Positions 52,296 through 61,956 of a DNA stretch of 64,000 nucleotides are shown here, piece after piece. Below the pieces are notes generated by a model, which saw nothing but the letters and a program-made list of their open reading frames with translations, made no database searches and was not told where the DNA came from. The stretch is from contig CAJTRI010000014.1 in NCBI GenBank assembly GCA_910578615.1, positions 28,156 to 92,155 on the forward strand, written 5' to 3'. Position 1 is the stretch's first letter. Each line of letters starts with the position of its first letter. This stretch comes from an uncultured Duncaniella sp. (lineage in GTDB: Bacteria; Bacteroidota; Bacteroidia; Bacteroidales; Muribaculaceae). Both the position numbers and the translations under genes were made by a program.

Positions 52296-53258
52296 ATGAA
52301 AGAATATAGTGAATATCTGAGCATAATAAACAGCGCTATTTCAAACCTCAGACTGCCTGAGCACCCGGCAGGCCTTTACCGCCCGATTGTGTACACTCTT
52401 GATGGAGGAGGGAAAAGGCTGAGGCCAGTGCTTACTCTCGCGGCCTGCCAGGCCCTCGGAGGAGAACCGATGTCTGCCATTCATCAGGCTGTGGCGATAG
52501 AGATGTTCCATAATTTCACGCTTCTTCATGATGATGTTATGGACAAGGCTGACGTACGTCGTGGACGCCCCACAGTACACAAAAAATGGAATGAGGAAAC
52601 CGCTATCCTTTCAGGAGACGCAATGCTTACGACCTCTACCATGCTCCTTTCAGTGAAGGCCGGAGACCATCTTGCACAGGCTCTCGAACTGTTCAACGGA
52701 ACTGCTATGAATATCTATGAAGGCCAACAGCTTGATATGGATTTTGAACAGCGTTCGGATGTCACTGTGGAAGAATATATCGAGATGATTCGTTTGAAGA
52801 CCTCAGTGCTTCTTGGATGTTCCTGCGGAATGGGGGCGATTATGGCAAATGCACCATTTGAGACACAGGTAAAGTTTTTCGAGTATGGTGTAAATCTCGG
52901 ACTTGCGTTCCAGTTGCAGGATGACTATCTTGATACCTATGGTAATCCTGATACTTTTGGAAAGGCTATAGGAGGAGACATTCTCAACGACAAGAAAACG
53001 TGGTTGTTGATAATGGCAATGAACGAGGACAAGAGTGGCACGATCAAGTCAATGCTTGGTACAGATATAGCCCCTGAGGATAAAATAAGAACAGTTAGGA
53101 GTGTTTATGACAGTCTGAATCTGCCAGAACGTATTCATGAGCTTATAAGCGCGTATATTGATGCTGCCATCAAGTGCCTGGATAATATTGATTTAATGCC
53201 TGAGGCCCGAGTGTTCTTTATGGATCTTGCCCTTAGGTCGGCTACCAGGGACAAATGA
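52296..53258 (+). CDS. Trans-polyprenyl diphosphate synthase
   Basis: The 320-residue enzyme condenses isopentenyl diphosphate with an allylic diphosphate. The first Asp-rich motif is D-D-V-M-D at 79-83 and the second is D-D-Y-L-D at 209-213. The residues before the first motif (H-N-F-T-L-L-H) suit medium to long chain synthesis, so farnesyl, geranylgeranyl or the quinone side-chain product are all possible. It overlaps tatD by 4 nt. Confidence 0.92.
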   Translation: MKEYSEYLSIINSAISNLRLPEHPAGLYRPIVYTLDGGGKRLRPVLTLAACQALGGEPMSAIHQAVAIEMFHNFTLLHDDVMDKADVRRGRPTVHKKWNEETAILSGDAMLTTSTMLLSVKAGDHLAQALELFNGTAMNIYEGQQLDMDFEQRSDVTVEEYIEMIRLKTSVLLGCSCGMGAIMANAPFETQVKFFEYGVNLGLAFQLQDDYLDTYGNPDTFGKAIGGDILNDKKTWLLIMAMNEDKSGTIKSMLGTDIAPEDKIRTVRSVYDSLNLPERIHELISAYIDAAIKCLDNIDLMPEARVFFMDLALRSATRDK

Positions 53259-54031
53259 TGCTGGTCGACACTCATACACATCTTTATCTTCCTCAGTTTG
53301 AGGGCGAATGCGAGGCAGTTGTCAAACGAGCCATAGACGCAGGTGTTGAGAAGATGATATTTCCAAATGTGGATATATCCACTATCGCACCGATGCGTAA
53401 ACTTCATCTTACTTTTCCATCAAACACATTCATGGCAATGGGTCTTCATCCTACCGAAGTAGGAGAGGAGATTGAGACCGTAATGAGAAGTATAGAAAAC
53501 GAATGGCAGGCACACAGTGATGAGTACATCGCTGTCGGAGAAATAGGCATTGATCTTTACTGGGATAAGACATTCGTTGATAAACAGATGGAGGTCTTTT
53601 CCAGACAGATAGATATAGCCGTGACATATGGTCTTCCAGTGATAATACATTGCCGTGATGGTCTTGATGAAGTCCTCGAAGTTTTAAGCGGCAAATCAGA
53701 ATTACCGTCCGGTGTGTTCCATAGTTTCGGTGGCAGTGATTCAGATATTGAGAGGATTAGAGAGATTGGAGATTTTTATTTTGGTATAAACGGTATTGTC
53801 ACATTTAAGAATTCTGGTCTTAGAAACACTCTACCATGTATAGGTATCGAAAGAATCATTCTTGAAACAGATTCTCCGTATCTTGCTCCTGTGCCTTACA
53901 GAGGTAAAAGAAATGAGAGTGCCTATATAATAAATACCGCCCAAGCCGTAGGTGCTGTATTCGGGATGTCATTGGACGAAATTTCCTGTGTGACTTCTGA
54001 AAACGCGCATAGATTGTTTATGTTGCAATAA
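53255..54031 (+). CDS. TatD-family metal-dependent hydrolase
   Basis: The 258-residue TIM-barrel hydrolase is a putative 3'-5' deoxyribonuclease. Metal ligands appear as D-T-H-T-H-L at residues 5-10, G-E-I-G-I-D (Glu near 91), H-C-R-D near 131, H-S-F near 155 and the final Asp in E-T-D-S-P-Y. Two adjacent Met codons begin the frame, and the second (M-L-V-D-T-H-T-H) is the more usual start. It overlaps the polyprenyl synthase stop and is followed by the NlpC/P60 gene 20 nt on. Confidence 0.93.
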   Translation: MMLVDTHTHLYLPQFEGECEAVVKRAIDAGVEKMIFPNVDISTIAPMRKLHLTFPSNTFMAMGLHPTEVGEEIETVMRSIENEWQAHSDEYIAVGEIGIDLYWDKTFVDKQMEVFSRQIDIAVTYGLPVIIHCRDGLDEVLEVLSGKSELPSGVFHSFGGSDSDIERIREIGDFYFGINGIVTFKNSGLRNTLPCIGIERIILETDSPYLAPVPYRGKRNESAYIINTAQAVGAVFGMSLDEISCVTSENAHRLFMLQ

Positions 54032-54051
54032 AAGGTAGCTTGCTGGATATT

Positions 54052-54966
54052 ATGAAATTTACTATATCTCTCATACTTTTTCTGGTATCTGTATCATCAT
54101 TCGGACAGGACAGTTGTTTTGTGCATATTAGCATCCCTGTCGCTTGTATGAGAGAGAAGGGTGCTCATGCATCGCAGCTTGTATCTCAGGCAATATTGGG
54201 AACCCCTATGCTTGTGGTTGACAGTACTGGCGGAGAATGGTGGAATCTGAAAGGCCCTGACGGTTATGAGGGGTATGTGAACAATTCAAGCTTTGTCCCA
54301 TTATCAGATAAGCGGTTTTGTGAATGGAAGGAGTCGCCCCGGTTAATTGTTAGGTCTGTAGAAGAAGCCGTGATTCATAGTGACACATGTGCTGGTGACG
54401 CGTTTAGCCGTGTCACATCTTTGGTCAATGGTTCTGTTGTGGAGGAGATATGCCGGACTGATGAAGGTTATGTCTTGATTTCACTGCCTGACGGTCGTAA
54501 AGGGTATGGAAAATCTTCGGATTTTGTCTCGCTTGACTCTATCGGCGTGCTTGACCAAGACAGGATTATCGAGGTTTGCTATTCTCTATCCGGTACCCCG
54601 TATCTTTGGGGTGGCTGTTCAACTAAGTCGATGGACTGTTCGGGACTTGTCAGAATTGCATATAATGCTTGCGGATTTTTGCTTCCTCGTGATGCCAGAG
54701 ACCAGTATGGTGTAGGTATACGTGTTGCTGACGAATTGAATAGGGGAGACCTGCTCTTTTTCAGCTCCATCCCTGATGGCGGGATTACGCATGTTGCATT
54801 ATATGATAATGACGGACGATATATCCATTGCTCCGGGATAGTGAAAACAAGTATGATGGCTGATGATGATCCTGATTACTCAAAGAGATTTTATCGCGGA
54901 GCTTCGAGAATATCGGATACTACGACAGGATTGGTTTCGTTAATATCCCATCCATGGTATTTCTAA
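54052..54966 (+). CDS. NlpC/P60 cell-wall peptidase with SH3 domains
   Basis: The 304-residue exported hydrolase cuts peptide stems of peptidoglycan. The signal peptide (residues 1-19, ending S-F-G-Q) sets the ATG at 54052. Two SH3-like segments (about 25-90 and 95-160) are followed by the NlpC/P60 domain. Its catalytic Cys196 lies in S-M-D-C-S-G-L, His247 in T-H-V-A-L and His259 in Y-I-H-C-S-G. It ends with W-Y-F, typical of the Bacteroidota dipeptidyl-peptidase VI type. It is third in a same-strand run with tatD. Confidence 0.92.
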   Translation: MKFTISLILFLVSVSSFGQDSCFVHISIPVACMREKGAHASQLVSQAILGTPMLVVDSTGGEWWNLKGPDGYEGYVNNSSFVPLSDKRFCEWKESPRLIVRSVEEAVIHSDTCAGDAFSRVTSLVNGSVVEEICRTDEGYVLISLPDGRKGYGKSSDFVSLDSIGVLDQDRIIEVCYSLSGTPYLWGGCSTKSMDCSGLVRIAYNACGFLLPRDARDQYGVGIRVADELNRGDLLFFSSIPDGGITHVALYDNDGRYIHCSGIVKTSMMADDDPDYSKRFYRGASRISDTTTGLVSLISHPWYF

Positions 54967-54988
54967 CCTGCTTAAATTTAAAGTACCC

Positions 54989-56416
54989 ATGATAACATTT
55001 ATTGTCTGTCTTGCACTTCTTTTGACGGCATATTTTACATACGGCAGGTATCTTGAAAAACAGTCAGGAGCTGATAATGCAAACATCACGCCGGCAATAA
55101 GGCTTGAAGATGGTGTTGATTATATGAAACTGCCTCGTTGGCGCGTCTTCCTCATACAGTTGTTGAATATCGCCGGGACAGGCCCTATTTTTGGTGCAAT
55201 TCTTGGCGCTTGCTTCGGCCCTGTGGCATTCCTTTGGATCACACTCGGAGGAATCTTTTTTGGTGCGATGCATGATTTTCTTTCAGGCATGATGATTTTA
55301 CGTCATGACGGAAAAAGTCTGCCAGAAATTGTCGGTATATATCTCGGGGTGCATACAAGGAGTGTGGTAAGAGTATTTTCTATAATACTTCTTGTGCTCG
55401 TAGGAGCCGTGTTTATTCTCAGCCCTGCCCAGCTTCTTGATTCGTTAGTTCCATCTGTAAGCAAGGATGTATGGGTATATATCATACTTACTTATTATAT
55501 CATTGCCACAATATTGCCTGTCGACAAGGTTATCGGCAAGATATATCCGATCTTTGGTGTAGCGCTTATTGCCATGGCGACCGGCCTCCTGTTTGTGATT
55601 CTTACTGGAAGTTACACAATCCCGGAACTGACAAGCCTGCATAATTACCAGCTTGAACCTGAATCGCTGCCTATAATACCAACTCTTTTTATTACCATTG
55701 CCTGTGGTGCTATTTCTGGATTTCATGCCACTCAGTCACCGTTGATGGCACGTTGTGTGTCCAGTGAGAAGGAATGTCGTTCCATATTTTATGGTTCGAT
55801 GATAGCCGAAAGTGTTATTGCCTTGATATGGGCTGCAATAGCCATGGCTTTCTTTCATGGTGCTACCGGGCTTAACGAACAACTTGCGGAGCATGGCAAT
55901 AATGCCGCTTGGGTGGTGGATGAGATCTCTCGTAACACACTGGGGACGGTTGGCGCAGTGCTGGCTCTTCTTGGCGTGGTTGCAGCTCCCATAACATCCG
56001 GTGACACGGCTTTTAGGAGTGCCCGTCTGATTGTCGCTGATATGTTTGAATATGATCAAAGACCTATTATAAACCGTTTTGTAATCTGTATTCCGCTTTT
56101 TATAATAGGGTTTGGCATCACACTCGTGGAGTTTGGGATCGTATGGCGTTACTTTGCATGGGCTAACCAGACTTTGGCCGCAGTCGTGCTATGGTCAATT
56201 TATGTCTGGCTTGTAAGGCGTGATAAAAATTATTGGATTGCTCTAATTCCGGCATTATTCATGACGTTCATTGTGACTCTGTTTGTATTCTTCTCTCCAC
56301 AGTTCATCGGTATCGAGAACCGTTTCATATCCATGACGGTTGCAGGAGTTATCACGCTTGCTATAACTTTCATGGTTCAGAGACATGCATATAATAAAAA
56401 ACACTTAATGGCATGA
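54989..56416 (+). CDS. CstA-family carbon starvation protein, putative pyruvate/peptide transporter
   Basis: A 475-residue inner-membrane protein with about 12 or 13 helices. The family signature L-N-I-A-G-T-G-P-I-F-G-A lies at about residues 53-64. G-F-H-A-T-Q-S-P and P-I-T-S-G-D-T-A-F-R-S-A-R are also conserved. It is shorter than enterobacterial CstA (about 700), in line with the compact Bacteroidota form. Family members import pyruvate or peptides on starvation. The substrate here is unknown. Its stop overlaps the next start by 4 nt. Confidence 0.9.
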   Translation: MITFIVCLALLLTAYFTYGRYLEKQSGADNANITPAIRLEDGVDYMKLPRWRVFLIQLLNIAGTGPIFGAILGACFGPVAFLWITLGGIFFGAMHDFLSGMMILRHDGKSLPEIVGIYLGVHTRSVVRVFSIILLVLVGAVFILSPAQLLDSLVPSVSKDVWVYIILTYYIIATILPVDKVIGKIYPIFGVALIAMATGLLFVILTGSYTIPELTSLHNYQLEPESLPIIPTLFITIACGAISGFHATQSPLMARCVSSEKECRSIFYGSMIAESVIALIWAAIAMAFFHGATGLNEQLAEHGNNAAWVVDEISRNTLGTVGAVLALLGVVAAPITSGDTAFRSARLIVADMFEYDQRPIINRFVICIPLFIIGFGITLVEFGIVWRYFAWANQTLAAVVLWSIYVWLVRRDKNYWIALIPALFMTFIVTLFVFFSPQFIGIENRFISMTVAGVITLAITFMVQRHAYNKKHLMA

Positions 56417-56721
56417 TTATACTTAATACAACCTTTTACATTCATCCGTCAATAGAGTCAGAATTTTTATTGTGGATTAAGAAAGAATATGTTCCTGCGG
56501 CTCTTGTTGCAAGACTTGAAGAACCTCAATTAGCAGTCATTCTTTCAGAAGTAGGAGAGGATGTGACAGGTTATGCCTTTCAATTAAAAGCGTCCAGCAA
56601 GCAAGAAGCCGAGGCTTGGCATGACGGAGAGGGCGCATCTCTGAGAGATAGATTTATTGGCAGATACGGACAGAAAGCCATATTCTTTTCTACATATATG
56701 GGGCTTTTACCTCTGGAATGA
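56413..56721 (+). CDS. DUF4286 family protein
   Basis: A 102-residue soluble alpha/beta protein beginning M-I-I-L-N-T-T-F-Y-I. This matches the DUF4286 family found in Bacteroidota beside ruvC. The fold is probably dimeric alpha-beta barrel-like. No catalytic residue is evident and no function is known. It overlaps cstA by 4 nt upstream and ruvC by 4 nt downstream, so the three are translationally coupled. Confidence 0.82.
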   Translation: MIILNTTFYIHPSIESEFLLWIKKEYVPAALVARLEEPQLAVILSEVGEDVTGYAFQLKASSKQEAEAWHDGEGASLRDRFIGRYGQKAIFFSTYMGLLPLE

Positions 56722-57287
56722 TGGATATAACGGGATTTGATCGTATAATCATAGGTATAGACCCGGGAACCAACGTTTTAGGATATGGAATACTCGGGAT
56801 AAAAGGGAAGAATCCATATATGGTTGCCATGGGGGTTGTCAGACTAAATAAATCTGATAGTCATTACTTGCGATTGCGAAGGATATTTGAAAGAGTCCAG
56901 GAACTTGTTGATAAATATCTTCCTGACGAAATGGCTATTGAGGCACCATTTTTTGGAAAGAATGTGCAGTCAATGTTGAAACTCGGACGTGCGCAAGGTG
57001 TGGCTATGGCAGCGGCTCTTACGCGTGATGTGCCTATCACAGAATATGAACCGAGAAAGATCAAAATGGTTATCACAGGCAACGGAGCAGCATCAAAGGA
57101 ACAAGTGTGTGAAATGTTGCGCCGTATGTTGTCAATCCCGACAGAGCAACTTGACATAGAGCTGGATGCAACAGACGGGCTTGCAGCAGCTTTATGTCAT
57201 TTCTATGAATCTTCCCGCCCCATTACCATTTCCGGGCCTAAATCGTGGAAAGATTTCATAGCCAGTAATCCGGATAGAGTGAAGTAG
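56718..57287 (+). CDS. ruvC: Crossover junction endodeoxyribonuclease RuvC
   Basis: The 189-residue Holliday-junction resolvase. The RNase-H-like active site is complete: Asp15 (G-I-D-P-G), Glu75 (A-I-E-A-P-F-F) and Asp150/Asp153 (D-A-T-D-G-L-A-A-A). Two Met codons start the frame. It overlaps DUF4286 by 4 nt. ruvA and ruvB are not in the window. It converges on a glycosyltransferase gene only 5 nt away. Confidence 0.96.
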   Translation: MMDITGFDRIIIGIDPGTNVLGYGILGIKGKNPYMVAMGVVRLNKSDSHYLRLRRIFERVQELVDKYLPDEMAIEAPFFGKNVQSMLKLGRAQGVAMAAALTRDVPITEYEPRKIKMVITGNGAASKEQVCEMLRRMLSIPTEQLDIELDATDGLAAALCHFYESSRPITISGPKSWKDFIASNPDRVK

Positions 57288-57292
57288 CTATT

Positions 57293-58030
57293 TTATCTTT
57301 TTCTTCTTAGATGACGGCTTAGAAAGCCGAAGTGTCTGAACAGGGTAGGGAAGAACCCGTAATAATGGCTCATTATATGGAATCTCTCCAACAACGACGC
57401 CCTATGATTGGCCGTGGTGATGCCTTCGGATAAGTAATCAATGGCCACATCGTTTATATAACAGTTCCTATGAGATCGTTGCAGACATCGGATGCACCAC
57501 TCATAATCAGCTGAAAATCGGTACCTTGTGTCGAAGTTATTCGTGAGCTTGCGAAGTACCACAAAAGCTTGGTGGCATACAACCATCCCATATTTGAAAC
57601 TATCAAGGGTCAATACTTCAGGCGCCCTCAAATGTCGTGGCCCAATATAATTGCGTTGGCTGTCAACTATTTCTGTCTGGCCGTAAATGATTCCAGGATA
57701 ATCATTCTCCATAATCGCATCAGCCATTGTTTCCAGCGTTTCAGGAGAGTGGAACGAATCTCCGGCGTTGAGAAATATGACATAATCGCCTGATGCTATT
57801 CCTAATCCTTTGTTCATTGCATCATACAGGCCTTTGTCTCGCTCCGAGACGATGATTTTATTGTCAATGTGGGAATCCGTAGCAATTTTCACAGTAGAGT
57901 CAGTAGATGCGCCGTCTATAAGTATGAACTCATAGAGCTTGCATGTCTGGGCTTCGATGCTTTCTATTGTAGGCTGCAGAGTCTCTGATGCATTATAAGT
58001 AACCGTTATGATTGAAAATAGCGGATTCAT
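57293..58030 (-). CDS. Family 2 glycosyltransferase
   Basis: A 245-residue GT-A enzyme of the colanic-acid WcaA/WcaE-like group. F-S-I-I-T-V-T-Y-N-A begins the fold, I-D-G-A-S-T-D-S-T contains the first Asp and F-L-N-A-G-D the D-x-D-like motif. F-S-A-D-Y-E-W lies in the acceptor region. The ATG at 58030 (M-N-P-L-F-S) is chosen because homologues begin there. No membrane span is present. It lies alone between ruvC and an AT-rich gap, and donor and acceptor are unknown. Confidence 0.88.
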   Translation of the reverse strand: MNPLFSIITVTYNASETLQPTIESIEAQTCKLYEFILIDGASTDSTVKIATDSHIDNKIIVSERDKGLYDAMNKGLGIASGDYVIFLNAGDSFHSPETLETMADAIMENDYPGIIYGQTEIVDSQRNYIGPRHLRAPEVLTLDSFKYGMVVCHQAFVVLRKLTNNFDTRYRFSADYEWCIRCLQRSHRNCYINDVAIDYLSEGITTANHRASLLERFHIMSHYYGFFPTLFRHFGFLSRHLRRKR

Positions 58031-58252
58031 TTTGGATGGTGTAATAATCGTTGATACCTGCAAAAATATAGGAAATAATCGTCTCTGCCAAATTTTTTGA
58101 ACATAACTTATGCAGATTATCTCATCATAATATTTGCATCATAATCTCTATTATGTAAAATAGACTTTTGTTTATTTTTTTGAATATACCTTTTGGGAAT
58201 ATTTGAATCAAAGAATTTCCATAAAATAAAACGGAAGTTCTCCCCCCATATA

Positions 58253-58666
58253 TTACTTTCTAAATGGAATTGAAATTATACAGTATACTGGCACAGGCTT
58301 GTTGTCAACCTCGCCGGCTTCCCAGTCCGGCATCTCAGATATGATTCTTACGGCCTCGTTGTCAAGCGAATGTTCCACACTTTTGAGAACCGAGACATGT
58401 GAAATCCGACCATCCTCATTGACAACGAAACTACATCTGACCCGCCCTTCTATGCCGTTGTTGTAAGCGTTTATGGGATAGCGTCTTTCCCTGTTTATAA
58501 ACTTCATCATGGCAATATCGCCTCCCGGGAATTGAGGAGCTGAATCCACCATATATGAATCATATACCTCCACATATTCATGAGCCGGAGATTCTGCCCG
58601 CAGCTGGTTTAGACATGCGACAGAAATAAAGGCAACGGTGACGAATCGAGATATGTAATCTTTCAT
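58253..58666 (-). CDS. Exported TonB C-terminal domain protein
   Basis: A 137-residue protein with a signal peptide (M-K-D-Y-I-S, hydrophobic run, ending L-R-A-E near residue 25). A TonB C-terminal domain (about 60-135) follows: P-Q-F-P-G-G, Y-P-I-N-A-Y-N-N-G-I-E-G-R-V, and V-L-K-S-V-E-H-S-L-D-N-E-A. Full TonB has a membrane anchor and Pro-rich spacer. Here both are missing, so it cannot itself span the periplasm. It may be a soluble periplasmic adaptor or may use its signal as an anchor. Confidence 0.8.
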   Translation of the reverse strand: MKDYISRFVTVAFISVACLNQLRAESPAHEYVEVYDSYMVDSAPQFPGGDIAMMKFINRERRYPINAYNNGIEGRVRCSFVVNEDGRISHVSVLKSVEHSLDNEAVRIISEMPDWEAGEVDNKPVPVYCIISIPFRK

Positions 58667-58850
58667 GAGGTGTGATGTAGAGTGTTGAGAGGGGTTCTTT
58701 TACGTTTGCAAAGATAGAACGCGGTAGGCATTACTACAAATGTTTTGTGATTGATTACAATAGTTTTATATTTCTTTACAAACCTGTCCGTGTTGAAATT
58801 TATAATATTCCGTGATATTTGACGTTTATATAAAAGTATCATGCCCGTAA

Positions 58851-59882
58851 ATGAACTCGTTCTTACATAACCTTTTATGCAATAGGCTTATAGCCTTTGT
58901 TGCGACACTGTCCGTCCTGAGCATTAATGCGCAGGACGGAACCTATGCGTACTCTTTTCTAAACATACCGACCTCTACCCTAGCCTATGGCCTGGGAGGG
59001 GTGAATATATCCAATATAGATGATGATATAAATGCATCTGACAGAAACCCGGGCCTACTTGGATCCGAGATAGACATGCAATTGGGTGTCAACTATATGA
59101 GGTATGTTGGAGAGAGTAATTTTGCAGGAGTGAAATTCGGAAGACGTGCCGGAGATCGCGGAGCTTGGGCTGTCGGTATCCAATATTTTGGTTATGGCAC
59201 CATCAAGGGAGCTGATATAAACGGGGTTCAGACGGGGGATATTTCCCCAAAAGATGTAGTGGCGAATATTACTTACGCCCATGACATCAATGATACATGG
59301 CGAGGAGGAGCCACATTGAAGTATATATATTCCTCATATGATTCGTTTTCAGCTATGGCTTTGGCTACCGACCTTGGCGTTAATTATTATAATGCGGATA
59401 GTGATTTCTCGTTTTCAGCCATGGTCGCTAATCTTGGAGGCCAGGTTAAGAGGTTTAATGAAAAGTATGACCGTCTTCCTGTCGACATACGTCTTGGCTT
59501 ATCGAAATCATTGGGTTCGCTTCCTATGGTTTTTTCGATAACGGCATGGAATCTGACCAAATGGCATCTCCCCTATTATGATAATGGGGACGGAACATCT
59601 GAGACTGACGGAAAAATCAAAGACTCCTTTTCTTCCAATCTGTTCCGACACCTCATTTTTGCAGCAGATTTTACTCCGAGTGAGAATTTCCACATAGGAA
59701 TAGGTTATAATTACAAGACCCGTACTGATATGTCAACCTACAAACGCAGCTTCCTGTCAGGTTTCTCTGCATGTATGGGGTTGAAAGTTAGTAATTTCGG
59801 GATAGGGGTGGCATTTGCTCAACCTCACACAGGAGCCACGACATTTATGATAAATCTTTCAACAAAACTATATGAATTCTGA
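58851..59882 (+). CDS. porQ: PorQ, type IX secretion system outer-membrane barrel
   Basis: The 343-residue beta-barrel has an N-terminal export sequence (M-N-S-F-L-H, ending I-N-A-Q near residue 28). It then has the PorQ family opening Y-A-Y-S-F-L-N-I-P-T-S, with A-S-D-R-N-P-G-L-L and a C-terminal S-T-K-L-Y-E-F. In the type IX secretion system PorQ helps anchor PorZ at the surface. No other secretion gene is nearby. It overlaps cmk by 11 nt, an arrangement common in this order. Confidence 0.86.
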   Translation: MNSFLHNLLCNRLIAFVATLSVLSINAQDGTYAYSFLNIPTSTLAYGLGGVNISNIDDDINASDRNPGLLGSEIDMQLGVNYMRYVGESNFAGVKFGRRAGDRGAWAVGIQYFGYGTIKGADINGVQTGDISPKDVVANITYAHDINDTWRGGATLKYIYSSYDSFSAMALATDLGVNYYNADSDFSFSAMVANLGGQVKRFNEKYDRLPVDIRLGLSKSLGSLPMVFSITAWNLTKWHLPYYDNGDGTSETDGKIKDSFSSNLFRHLIFAADFTPSENFHIGIGYNYKTRTDMSTYKRSFLSGFSACMGLKVSNFGIGVAFAQPHTGATTFMINLSTKLYEF

Positions 59883-60570
59883 AAAGAAGATAACCATAGC
59901 CATAGACGGATATTCCTCTTCCGGGAAAAGTACAATGGCAAAACAGCTTGCTAAAACAATCGGTTATCGTTATATCGATTCGGGAGCAATGTATAGGGCC
60001 GTAGCGCTTGCCTCAATGCGAGCCGGGCTTGTATCGCCACATAAAGAACCTGACGTCGATGGAATCACGGCCTTGCTTCCGTCTGTCGACATCGATTTCG
60101 AGGTAACTTGTGACGGACAGAACACGCTTCTGAACGGTGAAAATGTAGAAGCCGAGATCCGTTCTCTTGAAGTTTCATCATGTGTCTCCCCTATTGCAAC
60201 TATCTCTGCCGTGCGCCATGCACTTGTCAAGATGCAGCGAGATATGGGACTGTCAAAGGGTATTGTAATGGATGGACGAGACATAGGGACGGTTGTATTT
60301 CCTGATGCGGAAATGAAAGTGTTCTGTGATGCCAGCGCCGAGAAAAGAGCGGCTCGAAGATTTAAGGAGTTATCTGACAAAGGGGCGTCTGTAACATATG
60401 AAGAAGTGCTTGAAAATGTAAAGACACGCGATTATACGGACGAAACTAGAGACGAAAGTCCATTGCGTTGTGCCCCGGACGCCGTAAGGCTTGACAATTC
60501 CGAAATGACCATTGATGAGCAAAACCAATGGTTGCTGAATCTGTATAATGAAGTCTTAGCCTCACTCTGA
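59872..60570 (+). CDS. cmk: Cytidylate kinase
   Basis: The 232-residue kinase phosphorylates CMP and dCMP. The P-loop G-Y-S-S-S-G-K-S-T-M lies at residues 13-22. G-A-M-Y-R-A and the R-D-I-G-T-V-V-F-P motif confirm the family. Its start lies inside porQ, and ispH follows 3 nt after the stop. Confidence 0.95.
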   Translation: MNSEKKITIAIDGYSSSGKSTMAKQLAKTIGYRYIDSGAMYRAVALASMRAGLVSPHKEPDVDGITALLPSVDIDFEVTCDGQNTLLNGENVEAEIRSLEVSSCVSPIATISAVRHALVKMQRDMGLSKGIVMDGRDIGTVVFPDAEMKVFCDASAEKRAARRFKELSDKGASVTYEEVLENVKTRDYTDETRDESPLRCAPDAVRLDNSEMTIDEQNQWLLNLYNEVLASL

Positions 60571-60573
60571 ATC

Positions 60574-61449
60574 ATGGATGACAAAAAGCCGATAATTGAG
60601 ATTGATGCTCGTTCGGGATTCTGTCATGGCGTAGTCACAGCGATACGGAAAGCCGAAGAGGAGCTTGCCCGTTGCAGCGAGCCTCTTTATTGTCTCGGAG
60701 ATATAGTACACAATAGTGACGAGGTTGAGCGTCTTGAAAAAGCCGGACTTACAACAATAAATCATTCTGATCTTGAAAATCTCAGTGGTGTCAGAGTTCT
60801 GTTGCGTGCTCATGGTGAACCTCCCGCTACCTATGCATGTGCGTCAGCCAGAGGAATCGAAATAGTAGACGCCACATGCCCTGTGGTTTTGCAATTGCAA
60901 CGCAGAATCAAGGATACATATGACAATACCTCTCCCCGCCCCCAAATAGTTATTTACGGAAAGGCCGGCCATGCGGAAGTCAACGGTCTTGTCGGACAAA
61001 CCAACGGAGAGGCCATTGTGGTAGAATCTATCGACCAGTTGTCAGAGATCGATTTTAATCAAAATATCGCGCTCTATTCCCAGACAACCATGTCATTGCA
61101 AGGTCTTGCGGAAATGGTTGCTGAGATTTCGGACAGAATATCGTCACAGGCAAGTTTCAAGTATTATGATACAATCTGCCGCCAAGTAGCAAACAGGGTC
61201 AATCATCTGCGTGAATTTGCGGAAAGTCATGATGTGATTCTTTTTGTCGCAGGGGCTAAAAGCAGCAACGGGAAGGTTCTTTTCAACGAATGTCTTGATA
61301 TCAATCCTCGTTGTCACCTTGTTTCTCGTGCCGGTGACTTTTGCCCGCAGTGGATTGAGAATGCTTATTCTATCGGGATTTGTGGTGCGACGTCAACACC
61401 TCGATGGCTCATGGAGCAGGTTAAAGACACTGTCCAGAATTATCTTTGA
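60574..61449 (+). CDS. ispH: 4-Hydroxy-3-methylbut-2-enyl diphosphate reductase
   Basis: The 291-residue iron-sulfur enzyme performs the last step of the MEP isoprenoid pathway. The three cluster Cys are visible: Cys17 (G-F-C-H-G-V), Cys102 (A-T-C-P-V-V) and Cys201 (D-T-I-C). G-I-C-G-A-T-S-T-P near the C terminus is the substrate region. It lies in a tight forward operon with cmk upstream and the exonuclease 6 nt downstream. Its product feeds the polyprenyl synthase elsewhere in the window. Confidence 0.96.
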   Translation: MDDKKPIIEIDARSGFCHGVVTAIRKAEEELARCSEPLYCLGDIVHNSDEVERLEKAGLTTINHSDLENLSGVRVLLRAHGEPPATYACASARGIEIVDATCPVVLQLQRRIKDTYDNTSPRPQIVIYGKAGHAEVNGLVGQTNGEAIVVESIDQLSEIDFNQNIALYSQTTMSLQGLAEMVAEISDRISSQASFKYYDTICRQVANRVNHLREFAESHDVILFVAGAKSSNGKVLFNECLDINPRCHLVSRAGDFCPQWIENAYSIGICGATSTPRWLMEQVKDTVQNYL

Positions 61450-61455
61450 AATACT

Positions 61456-61956
61456 ATGGATAGTTTTGTTGCGATAGACGTAGAAACAGCCAATAATCAT
61501 CCGACTTCCATTTGTGCGATTGGAGCGGTGAAAGTCGTGGACGGATGCATTGTTGATAAATTTTATGAACTGGTCAAGCCGGAGCCGGAATATTATTTCC
61601 GCCATTTCACGGAAAATATACACGGGATTTGCCAGAAGGATACTGAGAAAGCCAGAACATTTGACAAGGTATGGAGTGATATTGACAGAATGGTGGGAAA
61701 TCTGCCACTTGTAGCCCATAACAAGGCTTTTGACGAACGATGCATATGTGCGACACACCGATGTTACGGTATTGATTATCCCGAATATCAGTTTTTGTGT
61801 ACTCTGGTGGCTGCTCGCCGATCTATTCCTCGTTCCCAGATCGGCGGTTACGGCCTGCCAAATGTATGTGAGTTTTTCGGCATACCGTTCAGTAATCATC
61901 ATAACGCGCTTGCCGATGCAGAGGCATGTGCTAAGATCGCTATGACTATTTTATGA
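61456..61956 (+). CDS. DnaQ-family 3'-5' exonuclease
   Basis: A 166-residue DEDDh exonuclease of the polymerase III epsilon group. Exo I motif is D-V-E-T-A at residues 5-9, Exo II is H-N-K-A-F-D and Exo III has H-H-N-A-L-A-D-A-E with the His general base. It has no polymerase-binding or BRCT extension, so it may be a stand-alone repair or RNA exonuclease. It overlaps the next gene by 4 nt. Confidence 0.92.
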   Translation: MDSFVAIDVETANNHPTSICAIGAVKVVDGCIVDKFYELVKPEPEYYFRHFTENIHGICQKDTEKARTFDKVWSDIDRMVGNLPLVAHNKAFDERCICATHRCYGIDYPEYQFLCTLVAARRSIPRSQIGGYGLPNVCEFFGIPFSNHHNALADAEACAKIAMTIL

